In this document: piece after piece, positions 45,301 to 55,023 of the stretch
Layout: each line of letters starts with the position of its first letter
How positions within the stretch are numbered: position 1 is the first letter of the stretch
From: Paralvinella palmiformis
Lineage: Eukaryota > Annelida > Polychaeta > Terebellida > Alvinellidae
Length of the DNA: 64,000 nucleotides
Assembly: GCA_025642065.1 (NCBI GenBank)
Contig: JAODUP010000156.1
Span: 817,001-881,000 of the forward strand
Direction of reading: 5' to 3'
The notes under the pieces: model-generated
The model's input: the letters and a program-made list of their open reading frames with translations, nothing else
Told to the model about the DNA's origin: nothing
Database searches by the model: none
Translations under genes and position numbers: made by a program

Positions 45301-47967
45301 TCGCGGTTTCCACCTGAGAGGTTTCACCTCGATGTAGGGAACAGACCTTCCTTAGGTGTCTGAACTCAAATATATTAATATACATAATAGCTGTAAATAT
45401 TTTCAGAATATTTTGAAACATTTAATGGCTCTTGTATTTATCTGGTATAGTTGTTTAACTCAGTTAGGTTTATAGACTTAATTGGGACATCTGAATGGTT
45501 TACTTAGCGGTAGATATCTAACGCATAGGTTCAGACCCCACTTACGTCTGAAGGATGTTTCATCTTTCACTTTGTCTCGTTACATTTGGAAGTCTCTGAA
45601 TGCATCAAGTCATAATAGTAGCTTTAAACAGCACCAGTTATATAGCTATCCAGTTTCTCCAACCAGTTAGCTTTTGCAGGCAAAGTACTTTTTTACATTT
45701 ATTATTATCTCGTTGGTAATTTTTATTTCTTGTAAAATAGTTAAATGGTAAATTAGTTTTATTGTTATGGTAGTTGAGTGATGATGATATTTTCTATGTA
45801 TATTCGCGGTTTCCACCTGAGAGGTTTCACCTCGATGTAGGGAACAGACCTTCCTTAGATGTCTGAACTCCTATCTTTGTCAATCACAGACCTATAACCC
45901 TTCCAAATAAAGTAAACCATTACACACCAACTGTCACTACTTCAGTTATGTGATTATAGATACAGTGTTAGAAAGTGAGCTGCAATTGTTTTAAATATTG
46001 GATATAAAATATGTACACAAACGTCTGTTGTGGATTTGTTATCATCAGTCAGTGTTAATACCAGAGCCAGGTGTGCTGTAAAGTCACAAATATTTCATGT
46101 TGACATACCGTTCATTTTTGTTTTATTATTTTGGCTACTGATAATGGGTTTGATGTGTGATAAAAGTGTTGCAGTTTAATGTGCAGCGTATGATGATTGT
46201 GCATAGTTCAGCTGAGTTCAGTTGATGAACCAATTATTTCGCCCCTATCTGATTCTGCACTTAAAATAATGTACTTCTTATTTTGACTTGACCTCATTCA
46301 ATACGTTGTCATGCAGATTTACTGCCGACTCGGCATATATAAATTTCCTAGTTTGTGATTTCAGTTGATGCATTATTCACTGGATTTAAATCAGAGTTTC
46401 GTACACTGATATCTGTATATCCAGTAAATATTCGACTTAGGCTGATTCTATTCATTATAATGGGGTTTAAACTCGAAATATTTAATACTAACACAATGAC
46501 ATTGCTACCTTTTAATCTTCCAATGTTATCCAATAATTGTGTTTTCTCACAACTTGATATTTGAGTGATGATGATATTTTCTATGTATATTCGCGGTTTC
46601 CACCTGAGAGGTTTCACCTCGCTGTAGGGAACAGACCTTCCTTAGATGTCTGAACTCAAATATATTAATATACATAATAGATGTAATTTTTTTTGGAATT
46701 TTTATAGCTAACTTTTTTTTTAAATTATAGTTAAAGTGACAGTTCACCATTGGAAAATATTTCTTAAATAATTTCACGATAATAATCAAGAAATATACTT
46801 GATATCATAGATATAGAGAAATAATCCAGAAGGCGGGAAGATGTTACACGAGTTCTCCAGACTGAAGCGGTTTATAGTTACTATTGAGCGTTAATATCTC
46901 GCCCATTTTTAATAATCTTGCTCTTCTAAGGTTCCTTCTGGTTCAAAATGATATGGTTGTATTTTGTTCATGACATAATTTTAACACGATAATTGCAGTT
47001 TATTATGGAATAATTCTTAGCTCCTGCTTGTTTATATGCTTTTGTTGTTGTACTGTTGTGTTCAAATGACATCAGCATTCAGGCCATTAAAAGTTGATTA
47101 ATCAGCACGTTGAACTGGATTATTTAATGTGTGGGTGATCGTTTACACGATTTGATATTTGTGAGCATGGCTGTATTAGTCCTGAAAATTTGATATGTTG
47201 GTGTTCCAAATTGTCGTATTTGAGTGATGATGATATTTTCTATGTATATTCGCGGTTTCCACCTGAGAGGTTTCACCTCGATGTAGGGAACAGACCTTCC
47301 TTAGATGTCTGAACTCAAATGATTTATAACACATATTTAGCTAATACACAGCATCGTGAGCAGGTTATTATTTCTTTGTAATCAGTTTTATAGTGTCCCA
47401 GGTAGACTATAGTTAGGTTAATATTAGGATGTCTGCTATGTTATTTTATTGTGTTCCTACGTTTAGTTCAAACATAACTTTCTCTTGCATTCTTGTTCAG
47501 TGTGTGTGTAGTAAGTGATGACTGCATAGTTCAGCTGAGTTGAGTTGATGAATCATTCATTTCGCCCCTATCTGATTCTACACACAACTGTACAGCTTGA
47601 ATTTGAAAAAGAGATGAAAATAACATGATTTGATTGGTTGCATTTTGAAAGCATTGAATTACCTGTGATGCTGTTTAATCATTTCAGTGAAGACAAGTCG
47701 TCTCTAAACAAGTTGGTTGAGGCCGTTAGAACTAACTTCAATGAGAGATTTGATGAGGTCAGTATTACCGTTCTTGTTGAATTAAGATTCAGGATATTTT
47801 CCGTTTAATTCGTTACATTAGAGAGGTCAGTGGTGGAAAATTGTTGGTAATTTCTTTTACAGATACGTCGTCACTGGGGTGGAGGAATAATGGGTGCCAA
47901 GTCTCAGGCTCGTATAGCGAAGTTAGAGAAGATCAAGGCGAGAGAACTGGCTCAGAAGATGGGTTAA
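39340..47967 (+). CDS. RPL7A: 60S ribosomal protein L7a (eL8), seven coding exons
   Basis: Structural protein of the large ribosomal subunit, L7Ae/L30e RNA-binding family. Exons 39340-39342 (ATG only), 40907-41027, 41275-41424, 43261-43481, 44398-44528, 47688-47757 and 47863-47967 join to 801 nt, 266 residues, the human length. Basic N-terminus [15 protein letters not shown] is followed by [58 protein letters not shown] and the L7Ae core [60 protein letters not shown]. It ends [20 protein letters not shown]. All splice sites are GT-AG. Introns 2-5 host box C/D snoRNA genes. Known in vertebrates as SURF3. An AATAAA is at 48039. Confidence 0.97.
39343..40906 (+). other. RPL7A intron 1, no snoRNA seen
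   Basis: Contains an imperfect inverted repeat (CCTATCATCCTATGCCATG at 39725-39743 against its complement at 39823-39849), perhaps a small MITE. I searched by eye for C and D boxes with rRNA guides and found none. Confidence 0.55.
41111..41200 (+). ncRNA. SNORD36: Box C/D snoRNA SNORD36-like, copy 1 (RPL7A intron 2)
   Basis: C box GTGATGC (41121-41127), D' box CTGA (41145-41148), C'-like ATGAAGA, D box CTGA (41186-41189); outer stem CCAGT/ACTGG. The guide before D', GAATTTCTTCAC, pairs with 28S GTGAAGAAATTC; the +5 rule selects the adenosine known in human as A3703. The guide before D, CGAGCTTTTTAAAT, pairs with 18S AAAAAGCTCG at human A668. Both targets are those of human U36, which is also in RPL7A introns. 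Confidence 0.9.
41511..41595 (+). ncRNA. SNORD24: Box C/D snoRNA SNORD24-like, copy 1 (RPL7A intron 3)
   Basis: Outer stem TAATGGC/GCCATTA, C box GTGATGT (41519-41525, last base off consensus), D' CTGA (41543-41546), C'-like GTTGAAGA, D CTGA (41585-41588). Guide before D' is GAATATTTGCTAT, complementary to 28S ATAGCAAATATTC. Guide before D is CCACCGAGATCT, complementary to the 28S GATCTTGGTGG region with one G-U pair. These are the U24 targets (human 28S C2338/C2352), and human SNORD24 is in RPL7A too. Confidence 0.9.
42471..42554 (+). ncRNA. SNORD80: Box C/D snoRNA SNORD80-like, copy 1 (RPL7A intron 3)
   Basis: Perfect 9-bp outer stem TGTGTAGAA/TTCTACACA, C box ATGATGA (42481-42487), D' CTGA after GCATAGTTCAG, C' TGATGAA, D CTGA (42542-42545). 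The D' guide pairs with 28S TGAACTATGC (human A1521 region). The D guide TTTCGCCCCTAT pairs with 28S ATAGGGGCGAAA (human G1612). Both are targets of human U80, whose host is GAS5, not RPL7A. Confidence 0.9.
43127..43189 (+). ncRNA. Box C/D snoRNA SNORD24-like, copy 2 with altered D' guide
   Basis: Short stem TGGT/ACCA, C box ATGATGT, D' box CTGA after TATTTATCGGT, C' GTGATGA (good), D CTGA (43182-43185). The D guide CACCGAGATCT is identical to copy 1, so the same 28S site should be addressed. The D' guide differs from TATTTGCTAT of copy 1 and I see no rRNA match. About 63 nt long. Confidence 0.75.
43669..43737 (+). ncRNA. SNORD36-like copy 2, probably degenerate (RPL7A intron 4)
   Basis: C box ATGATGG (43675-43681), guide GAATTTCTTCAC and D' CTGA (43696-43699) as in copy 1, C'-like ATGAAGA, outer stem TGTGC/GCACA. 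No CTGA is found where the D box should be and the 18S guide (GAGCTTTTTAA) is gone. Either a decaying copy, or a one-sided guide keeping only the 28S target. Confidence 0.6.
44055..44232 (+). mobile_element. SINE family A, full length, with target-site duplication
   Basis: Begins GGGGCGCCTCCGTGGTCTAG (A-box region), then TTTTCGAATCCCGG (B-box region), the body with CATATCTGAAGG and AAAAGTGGCA, and a CATCAATCATCATCATC tail. Flanked by CCATGACTTGTGTG (44041) and CCATGGCTTCTGTG (44233), an imperfect duplication of the target. It sits in RPL7A intron 4 in sense orientation. Confidence 0.85.
44575..44675 (+). ncRNA. SNORD14: U14 snoRNA, copy 1 (RPL7A intron 5)
   Basis: 101 nt closed by TTTGAG/CTCAAA. 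C box GTGATGA (44580-44586), D box CTGA (44665-44668). The segment TTCGCGGTTTCCACCTGAGA corresponds to the first U14 18S-pairing domain and the D' region. CCTTCCTTAGATGTCTGA is the second domain with the D box, guiding 2'-O-methylation of the 18S cytidine (human C462). U14 is also needed for early pre-18S cleavages. Confidence 0.95.
45270..45370 (+). ncRNA. SNORD14: U14 snoRNA, copy 2
   Basis: 101 nt, stem TTTGAG/CTCAAA, C box GTGATGA, D CTGA. Differs from copy 1 in the stretch after the C box (CCTATAATCA) and by one A to G in the D guide (CCTTCCTTAGGTGTCTGA), which would make a G-U pair with 18S. Confidence 0.93.
45505..45600 (+). mobile_element. SINE family A fragment, divergent
   Basis: Shares GTTCAGACCCC in B-box position and CGTCTGAAGGATGTTTCATC and TCACTTTG in the body. 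Head and tail are lost. Confidence 0.45.
45774..45872 (+). ncRNA. SNORD14: U14 snoRNA, copy 3, weakened terminal stem
   Basis: Core identical to copy 1 from the C box to the D box (CTGA at 45863-45866). The 3' flank reads ACTCCTAT, not ACTCAAAT, so only GAG/CTC of the outer stem pairs well. It is outside the duplicated unit. Expression may be reduced. Confidence 0.85.
46181..46260 (+). ncRNA. SNORD80: SNORD80-like snoRNA, copy 2
   Basis: Outer stem GTGCAG/CTGCAC, C box ATGATGA, GCATAGTTCAG before D' CTGA, C' TGATGAA, TTTCGCCCCTAT before D CTGA. Both rRNA guides are identical to copy 1. The stem differs from copy 1 (GTGTAG/CTACAC) by a compensated pair change. Confidence 0.92.
46560..46660 (+). 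ncRNA. SNORD14: U14 snoRNA, copy 4
   Basis: 101 nt with the TTTGAG/CTCAAA stem. Same as copy 1 except one base near the C' position (CTCGCTGTAGG in place of CTCGATGTAGG). Both 18S-pairing domains are unchanged. Confidence 0.94.
47219..47319 (+). ncRNA. SNORD14: U14 snoRNA, copy 5
   Basis: 101 nt with the TTTGAG/CTCAAA stem, core identical to copy 1. It is followed by different flanking sequence, marking the end of the duplicated unit. Confidence 0.94.
47503..47586 (+). ncRNA. SNORD80: SNORD80-like snoRNA, copy 3
   Basis: Outer stem TGTGTGTAG/CTACACACA, C box GTGATGA, TGCATAGTTCAG before D' CTGA, C' TGATGAA, TTTCGCCCCTAT before D CTGA. It lies about 100 bases upstream of the intron 5 acceptor, a position compatible with splicing-coupled processing. 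Confidence 0.92.
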
Positions 47968-48038
47968 AACATCGTTGCTTAAAGATGGCCAATGATAGCT
48001 GTGAGCGGTTTATTATAGTGGATTATGTGCAGATGTTA

Positions 48039-48044
48039 AATAAA
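48039..48044 (+). terminator. Polyadenylation signal of RPL7A
   Basis: AATAAA 72 bases after the RPL7A stop codon. The short 3' untranslated region is usual for ribosomal protein genes. Confidence 0.7.
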
Positions 48045-48829
48045 CAAAGAAATCATGCAGATGTATTCATTGTTTAAATTATTGAGAATAGTTGTGCAAG
48101 TAGATGGGTTTCACTAATTTGAAATTAAGATAACCAAATTAATTATTGTTAATATGATCCCAATGGTTTTCTGATGACTAATGGGCACCTTTAAAAACTA
48201 ACTATTCCCATTACTAATTGTTATTTCCACAATTTCTATCACCAAACTTCGGAAGGCTTCTGAAACTAAATAAATCGTTTTGCACATGGAAACTTAACAT
48301 TCTTTGACATATAATTGGCAGACTATGACTTGAAGCAAACCATAAAAATATATAATGTTTAAAAAACGTCCAGATCGTGTGTTCGAATCCAACATATGAT
48401 CAATTTTGGAATTGCTTATTTAAAAAATGGAATTGACGATTTTTGGTAGACTGCCATCTAGTGAACGTCCTTTTGTGGGTTGCGTTTCACCAGGCGCTTG
48501 CTGAACCATATGATAAAAACATTCTTGATCATAATATGTTGATAACATGTCTATTACAGTTCTCAAACTGGATTTATTGTCAAAATAAACCGTCGACTTA
48601 ACACACACAAATAATATTATCTGTTAGTAAAAATAATTCTGTTATATTTAATGAAACTGCTACAAGAACTTATAAATCTATTTACTTCTGTGAATCCCCC
48701 AAAACGTAAATTTACAAACAATTAGTCGATTAAACTTGTTCCATGCTATTACATGGCTACACTGACGTGGAAATTGTCTATTGCAATTGAAGTTAGCTAA
48801 AAAAAATTAATCCACAAATTTATTTTTTA

Positions 48830-50195
48830 ATTCAAAAGTACCGCCTGATCTGACCAATATTACGAATTTGGTAATAACAGGCTTTGAATATTGCATTTAC
48901 TTGCCTCTCCATGGTCAGGGATGTATCGAAATATACTCCTAAGTTCTTCACTGACGATGCTACAGAAATAGTAATTCCTTGGTTATTCAAACCTGATGTT
49001 TTGGGTTAAAGATAATGAGCTCTGTCTTTTCCTCATTTAACTTAAGCATGTTTGCGCTCATCCAAGTACCGATATCCGCCAAACAAGCTTTCAATTTCTT
49101 TGCAACGTCGGACCAAGTTTTTTTTGGCATGATCGCCATATAAACCTGTGTATCATCTGCATAACAGTGGTAGAGCTTGAAGGATCTTGTGATCTATAAC
49201 ATCGAAAGCAGCAGATAAGTCGAGTAGAACTAATGCCTCCATAATCTTCGTATCTAAAACTTCAGCAATGTCATGATGGACCTTCAGGAGCTCGGTCTCT
49301 GTAGAGTGACCGGTACGATAAGCTGACTGAAGATTATCGTGCAGTCTGTGACTACTCAAATGCAACCAGCTTCTCCAGGATTTTAGACAAGAAAGGCAGA
49401 TTAGATACGGCGGTGATTTTTCAATTCCTCTTTATCCATATTTGGCTAATAGTGGTCTAATATTGGCCTTTTTGAAAGAAAGCAGAACCTAGGACTCCAT
49501 CAGTGATTTGTTTATAATAGCCGTAATCAAAGGCAGTAGGTATTCCAGCACTTCTTTCAACAGGTATGTAGGTAATGGGTCTAGTTTACAAGATTTTGAG
49601 GGAAACTTAATGATAATATCACGTACCTCGTCTTGAGTGGCAGGCGCAAGTTTTTTCAGAGGCTGTCCTTCAGATTTGATATCAGCGCTCATCACGACAG
49701 CGTCGCTTATTGGAGATTTGTGATTATCAATTTCGTCTCTAACGGTTGTAATTTTCCTCATGAAGAAATCACTAAACTTGTTGGCCAAGTGCTCATCAGA
49801 TGAACAGCTCGGCAGAATGATTTCTCTTTTATGTCCCATCAAATTCTTAGTGATTCTGAACTGACATTTTTTACTGTTCCCACATTCCCCTATCTTGTCT
49901 GAATAATAAGTCCTCTTGGATCTCATGAGAAGCTTTCCTACTACGACGATGATGGATCTCCAGGTTTGTTTTCCGCCGCAGTCGTTCAGCTTTCCGACGA
50001 TTGTGTTTTCCTTCTAGAAGTTCTTCAGCATACCAGGAAGTATTTGGTCTCGGGGTTATAGTTTTCCTCTGCAGAGGGGCATGTTTATTGATCAAAAACT
50101 TAACACCCGAATTATATGCTTCCACAGGGTCATCTACAGCGCCACTTGTACATAATAAGGTGGCAGATAATTTTATGTCCTCCATGAGATTATAA
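48830..50195 (-). pseudogene. CR1-like non-LTR retrotransposon remnant, family 2
   Basis: Minus-strand blocks in order: linker with INKHAPLQRKTITPRPNTSW and YAEELLEGKHNRRKAERL (50185-49871); RSKRTYYSDKIGE...; SDEHLANKFSDFFMRKI with PSKSCKLDPLPTYLLKEVLE (to 49489); a frame break; LQSAYRTGHSTETELLKVHH and LVLLDLSAAFDVIDHKIL, motif A (to 49153). Then a deletion fuses directly to [15 protein letters not shown], motif C, and LKLNEEKTELIIFNPKHQV. Endonuclease start and C-terminal tail are absent. The internal deletion and frameshifts make it inactive. Confidence 0.88.
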
Positions 50196-50309
50196 GTGTC
50201 ATTGTGGTTCTAATGGATGTTGCATATTATTTTTGTTACATACAACGGCATGACTTTACGATCTAAACATCTGTGACACAGACTATCTTGGTATAACGGA
50301 TTCTCACTA

Positions 50310-50313
50310 TATA

Positions 50314-50348
<35 letters not shown>
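50310..50348. repeat. (AT)n microsatellite
   Basis: About nineteen units with one ACAT interruption. Confidence 0.85.
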
Positions 50349-50929
50349 GAAACAGGACAAAGAATGCTATCATTTATCCTGATGGCTCATGTGGTGGTAT
50401 CTGGGTCTATGAACATCGCTGGCCCGCTATATCCGGAATGGTTTCCTGGGCTAAGGCCGTCATGGGCATAGAGTGGGCTGGTCAAGGGGTGGCCGAGGGT
50501 TCGTGACCATCTCTACGAGGCAGCAATGACGGAAACATTATAGACTGGTCTGCCTCTGAGATTACTGTAATGCGATAAAGAATCAATAATGATCACACAC
50601 ACTCACTACCACTCTCCCCCTCTCTCTGTGTGTGTCTCTCTCTCTCTGTCCCTCCCCACCCAATCTCTGTCTTGCAGGATCTTTTCCTACGGAATCCCAT
50701 CTTCGCTATACGTCCCTATAGTGTGACCATGGCCGAAGCTAAAAATACTCACTCATTCATTTCTTCACTCGCTTTCCTTATGATGAGCAAAACACTTCAT
50801 GCATGTTGTTTGAGAAAATCATCATCATCACTTTCACCGTTCTATGAGATAACGCCATATCTATCTAAAGCCACTCTTCGAATGCTCCTGTCACTATTCA
50901 TGAAAATCCTTATTCAAACCAACGGACAG

Positions 50930-51010
50930 CTGCGTCTTGAAGGATGTTTCATCTTTCACTTCGCCTCACTACCTTTTCTAGGTCATCTGATCCTGCTTTA
51001 GCCTACTTTA
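50930..51010 (+). mobile_element. SINE family A fragment
   Basis: GCGTCTTGAAGGATGTTTCA, TCTTTCACTTCGCCTCACTA and TTTAGCCTACTTTAT match the body of family A. The tRNA-like head is absent. Confidence 0.5.
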
Positions 51011-51384
51011 TAGCAGTAGCGTTTTCATTGTTCAGTTATCCGGCATCGTGTACTGTACTGTCTATAGCTGTGAGATGGCTCACGTTCCGAAATTAGAGGA
51101 TATTCTAAAATGAAATTTAGTTTGGCGCAAGATTCTCACAAAAGCTTCCAACTTGGGATGGATTCGACTATTCACAAAATTAATTTATATAATCTGTAAA
51201 ATTATCGTACTTTGGGCGAGATAATCTGATAGGTTTTCAACCTTTTGACGAAGAAATAATTGGCCTACAAACAGTCACACTTAACGTGGAAATAAGTCAT
51301 CAATGGTTTGTTGCTAGTTCGTAGAATGCAAAGTATAAATCTCACCGAAATATTTATATATATCATCTAAAATTGTAAAACATT

Positions 51385-51411
51385 TATATATATATATATA
51401 TATATATATAA
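51385..51411. repeat. (AT)n microsatellite
   Basis: About thirteen TA units. Confidence 0.85.
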
Positions 51412-51588
51412 CGCGCTATCTCTTGGGTGTCTCCCTAAGTAGCGGCTCCTCGTCCATATGTCCTAGGACTGACCATTGCCGAGGCTAAACAGGCGTTTTT
51501 TTTCTTCGGGTTTTTAATGTTTATTATTATAATCTGAATCGCCTATTCATTGATAGATCATTGTCTGAAGTTTATGAGCTGCTCCCAG

Positions 51589-51732
51589 GTCGACGTAGAT
51601 GGTTGGTTTGATTTCAAGGCATATGCGACAAACGGGAATTCGTGTGAGTCTGACTTAATACAAGGTTCGTATGGATGTAATGCAGGTGGTACAGCACCAG
51701 ACGCCGGTCAGACCACTAACCATCTAGCTTGA
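51589..51732 (+). pseudogene. Exon-like fragment of an unidentified secreted-type domain
   Basis: An acceptor-like GCTCCCAG precedes an open frame VDVDGWFDFKAYATNGN, then SCESDLIQGSYGCNAGG and QTTNHLA, ending at TGA. Two cysteines, a WFDFKAY block and a C-terminal NH-A look like part of an extracellular domain such as those attached to some invertebrate glycoside hydrolases, but I cannot name the family. No further exon was found nearby, so an isolated pseudo-exon is likely. Confidence 0.35.
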
Positions 51733-52065
51733 TGTGGATATAGAAACATCTGCTCGTGCGCAGTTCCTGATTTTACTATTGAAACCATCTGAGATTTGAA
51801 TCCAGAGAATTGCACGATTATAACAAACTTCAACAAAGTGACGTTGTGTGTGTGTGTGATGGTGTGGCGTGCATTGATGACCAAAGCTGATTTATTAAAT
51901 AATTAATAAATCTACTAAATACAAAACCAATGAATCAAATCAAGCAATGAGTCAGCGACTCAAAGCTGATTAATTAATATATCAATACGATCTATCGATT
52001 AATCCCACCAATTTACCAATTAGAGTTTTTAACACTCCATGAGCTCCCCCATGACATTTACTGGG

Positions 52066-52180
52066 GATGTCTTTGTGGTCTAACTAGTAGTGCGGTTGGT
52101 CATAGGCCTCTAACAGCCATACGAGTTGGAATGGTGGCTTGGCCACGTCTGAAGGATGTTTTATCTTTCACTCGAACCAG
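52066..52180 (+). mobile_element. SINE family A, divergent copy
   Basis: GTCTTTGTGGTCTAACTAGT in A-box position and the body block CACGTCTGAAGGATGTTTTA. The B box has decayed. Confidence 0.5.
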
Positions 52181-52533
52181 ACATCCTGCTATTTGTGCAA
52201 CAACCTAAAACATCAAAATTTCTTAATACTTCCCATTATGAGTAGGGTTTTTAATTCTTTCTAATGGACATCACTCCTAAATAAAACCTACAACAGAAAC
52301 CCAATAATTAATAACAGTGAAGTTAATTGGATCTTCAAGAGAAAATTTAAATTGTATTTAACAATTAATTTAAATTAATGGTAAACCTTAGTTCATTGAT
52401 CTCGCAACTCATGAAAATAATGTCTGTGATTCAAATAGAATAGAAGCATCCGTAATTTAGGAGTTGATTGCATGATTTCCATTTATTTTATTAAAGTATG
52501 TTCCAAGAAACTCTATGTACATCCTAACATTAT

Positions 52534-52537
<4 letters not shown>

Positions 52538-52598
<61 letters not shown>

Positions 52599-52609
52599 TA
52601 GATAGATAA

Positions 52610-52654
<45 letters not shown>
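52538..52654. repeat. (AT)n(GA)n compound microsatellite
   Basis: About 36 bases of AT, then GA with GATAGATA interruptions, then about 36 more bases of GA. Confidence 0.9.
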
Positions 52655-52658
<4 letters not shown>

Positions 52659-55023
52659 ATGGATATCTAATATAAATGAAAATTAAGGTAGATTATATAA
52701 CAATTAAGGTATGGTTTACTATGGTGGCAGATATACGACATCTTGGGCGTAGAAAATGTTGTTATCATTAGTGTATGATGCTTAATAAATAAGTACAGCT
52801 AAACAAATAAATAAACACGCACAGAGACACACAAACAAACAAGATTCACAACATGATTACAGTTCATTTAAAATTATGTATCTATATTACAATAATTATG
52901 GTATTTTGAACAATTACATAAATAAACACCATTTCAAGATTCAAAGACCACTGGCATCGACATTTTCAATAGACAGTTTCCTCATTTCCCGTTTAACGCC
53001 TCTAATATTTTTTTCTGAAATGCACGTGAATTCATATAACACAATTCGAGAAATTATTTACTTTTTTGATATAAGTTTGGTGTGTTCTCTATGTGAATTC
53101 TATTGCGTTTGCGGCAGTCACACTATGGTGTTTAGTATCACCCGTCAACGAGGTAATACGAGAATAGAAAATGCATTTTTAGTTTTGAATAGGATCATTT
53201 ATAATTTGTGTGATTATAGCGCAAGGTAAATGGATTTCCTTACTTGGTTAGACTAATGTTAAGTATAAACAATTATTCCGTTTCTTATATTTGATAATTT
53301 ACTGTAATAATCTTATTACTTTTTGAGGTGGACGTTTTTCGTTTCAAGCATTTGTTTAGCGTTCCTTCAGTTTTACTGAATTTCAATTAGTGAATTAGTT
53401 AATTAATTTCCTTGCTGTATTTCTTGATAATATTATTTTATATATCTCTCTATGAACACGTCCTTTGATTGACATAGTGTATGTCGGTGCCTCACGGAAA
53501 TAGAATGATCGCCGATGGTCCTTTTTTGAGCTAACAGTTTTCGTGACTCAGTTGACTCACGTCGATCTCGGCCACGTCGATCTCGCCCCACCTATTTTAT
53601 TTACTATTTTAAGTGGTATTCCTATGTTTTGTTATGTATAATTAAATGATATTAAAATTGAGCTTATAAGGAAGAGACTTGGTCTTGGTACTGAAGTAAA
53701 AAAACTCTATTTGAACAAAAGCGGTCTAGTAAATTTGTTTACTGACCATTTGTAGTAGTTTTTTTTTTAAATTTCAACCACACATTTTTATGCTTAAGTG
53801 AATGCCATCTTTGAAGCCTCGTATATATTAATTCCCTGGGAGTTACACTTCTAGAAAATATCATGATGTGTTCTCTATACTGCATTGTTTTTTAAAATTT
53901 AAATGCTATATTATAATTTATATACACCGGTTCATTACAAGCATGACAAATCTTTAATGATCAAATCGGCACATCACCCAAAAGTAATCTTTTATAACCT
54001 TGCAAAATAGCACGAAGTGCCATGTTTCATAAACTATAATTATATAAGGATTATAAATATTATCCATATATTAATATATAGAATATGGTTATTTAATTTC
54101 ACAACCCTTTGATCAATATTAAATATTGTGCAGTTGTTTGAAAACAACAACATATGTAGTTTTCACAAATGAAAATACAAAATGTGCAATAATTTTGTTA
54201 ATTTTCAGAATATTTTCCTGAACCTTTAACACAATGTACATATCAATATCATTAAGATACAAACAATAACAGAATGCTGACTTATAAAAATTTATAAAAC
54301 TGTTCTTAAATCATATGTAGCTGACAATTACTATTTAGTCATATTCAGAAATTGAGCCTGACACTCACTGATTCAGTGTATGTCACTATGTCTATGTGTA
54401 CTGTAGTTATCTCATATAAATGTTACCACCAATTACCATGGATTTACTTCAGTGTAAACCTTTTTAATTTAGATAAGTATATTATAACAAGCACAGAATG
54501 TATTTTTAATACAGTGAACTTTTAAATAAGGCGGCAAACTTGTATGATTCGCACAGTCTGAATAACCCAAATTGTATATATCGATGTATTATTGCCCAAC
54601 ACAAACAGTACCGAAAAGCTCTAAGACAAATAACAGGCGATCTGCTTTTGTTTCTGCCATATGCTTCATTATTGATATTTATTAATAAAATTTACATATT
54701 ATTTAACAACATAAGCTGAATTTTGACAATGACGTTTCCGTGATTTGAGTGATTACTAAATCATAATATGACATAGCAACTGAGTCTTGTCACATAGTCA
54801 GTGGCTATTGGCATCGGCACAGTAAAACATGCTAAGAACTCGGGGCAAGAAAAATATTTCTACATCTGGCTAGACCCTGGGCTAGTAAAATTTAAAGCCA
54901 CTAGCCCAACAAATTTCTTACTACAACAAAATTTTTCTAGCTATTAAAACCATATATCTTTTTACCAGTCCGAACAAAACTGTGCTGGAATTGACAGAGA
55001 ACATCAGATCATAAATTTGTGTA

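Larger units (their letters stand above)
44575..47319 (+). repeat. Tandem segmental duplication carrying U14 pairs
   Basis: 44575-45370 and 46560-47319 are near-identical units, each starting with one U14 copy and ending with the next. Unit 1 has about 45 extra bases between 45070 and 45120. At that place unit 2 has a single CAGG junction where unit 1 has CAGG on both sides, so a microhomology deletion is likely. The spacer between units (45371-46559) holds U14 copy 3 and SNORD80 copy 2. Confidence 0.85.

Noticed and set aside
47758..47862. RPL7A intron 6 searched for a further snoRNA.
   Set aside because: No C box and D box pair with a closing stem or rRNA guide could be found in this 105-base intron.
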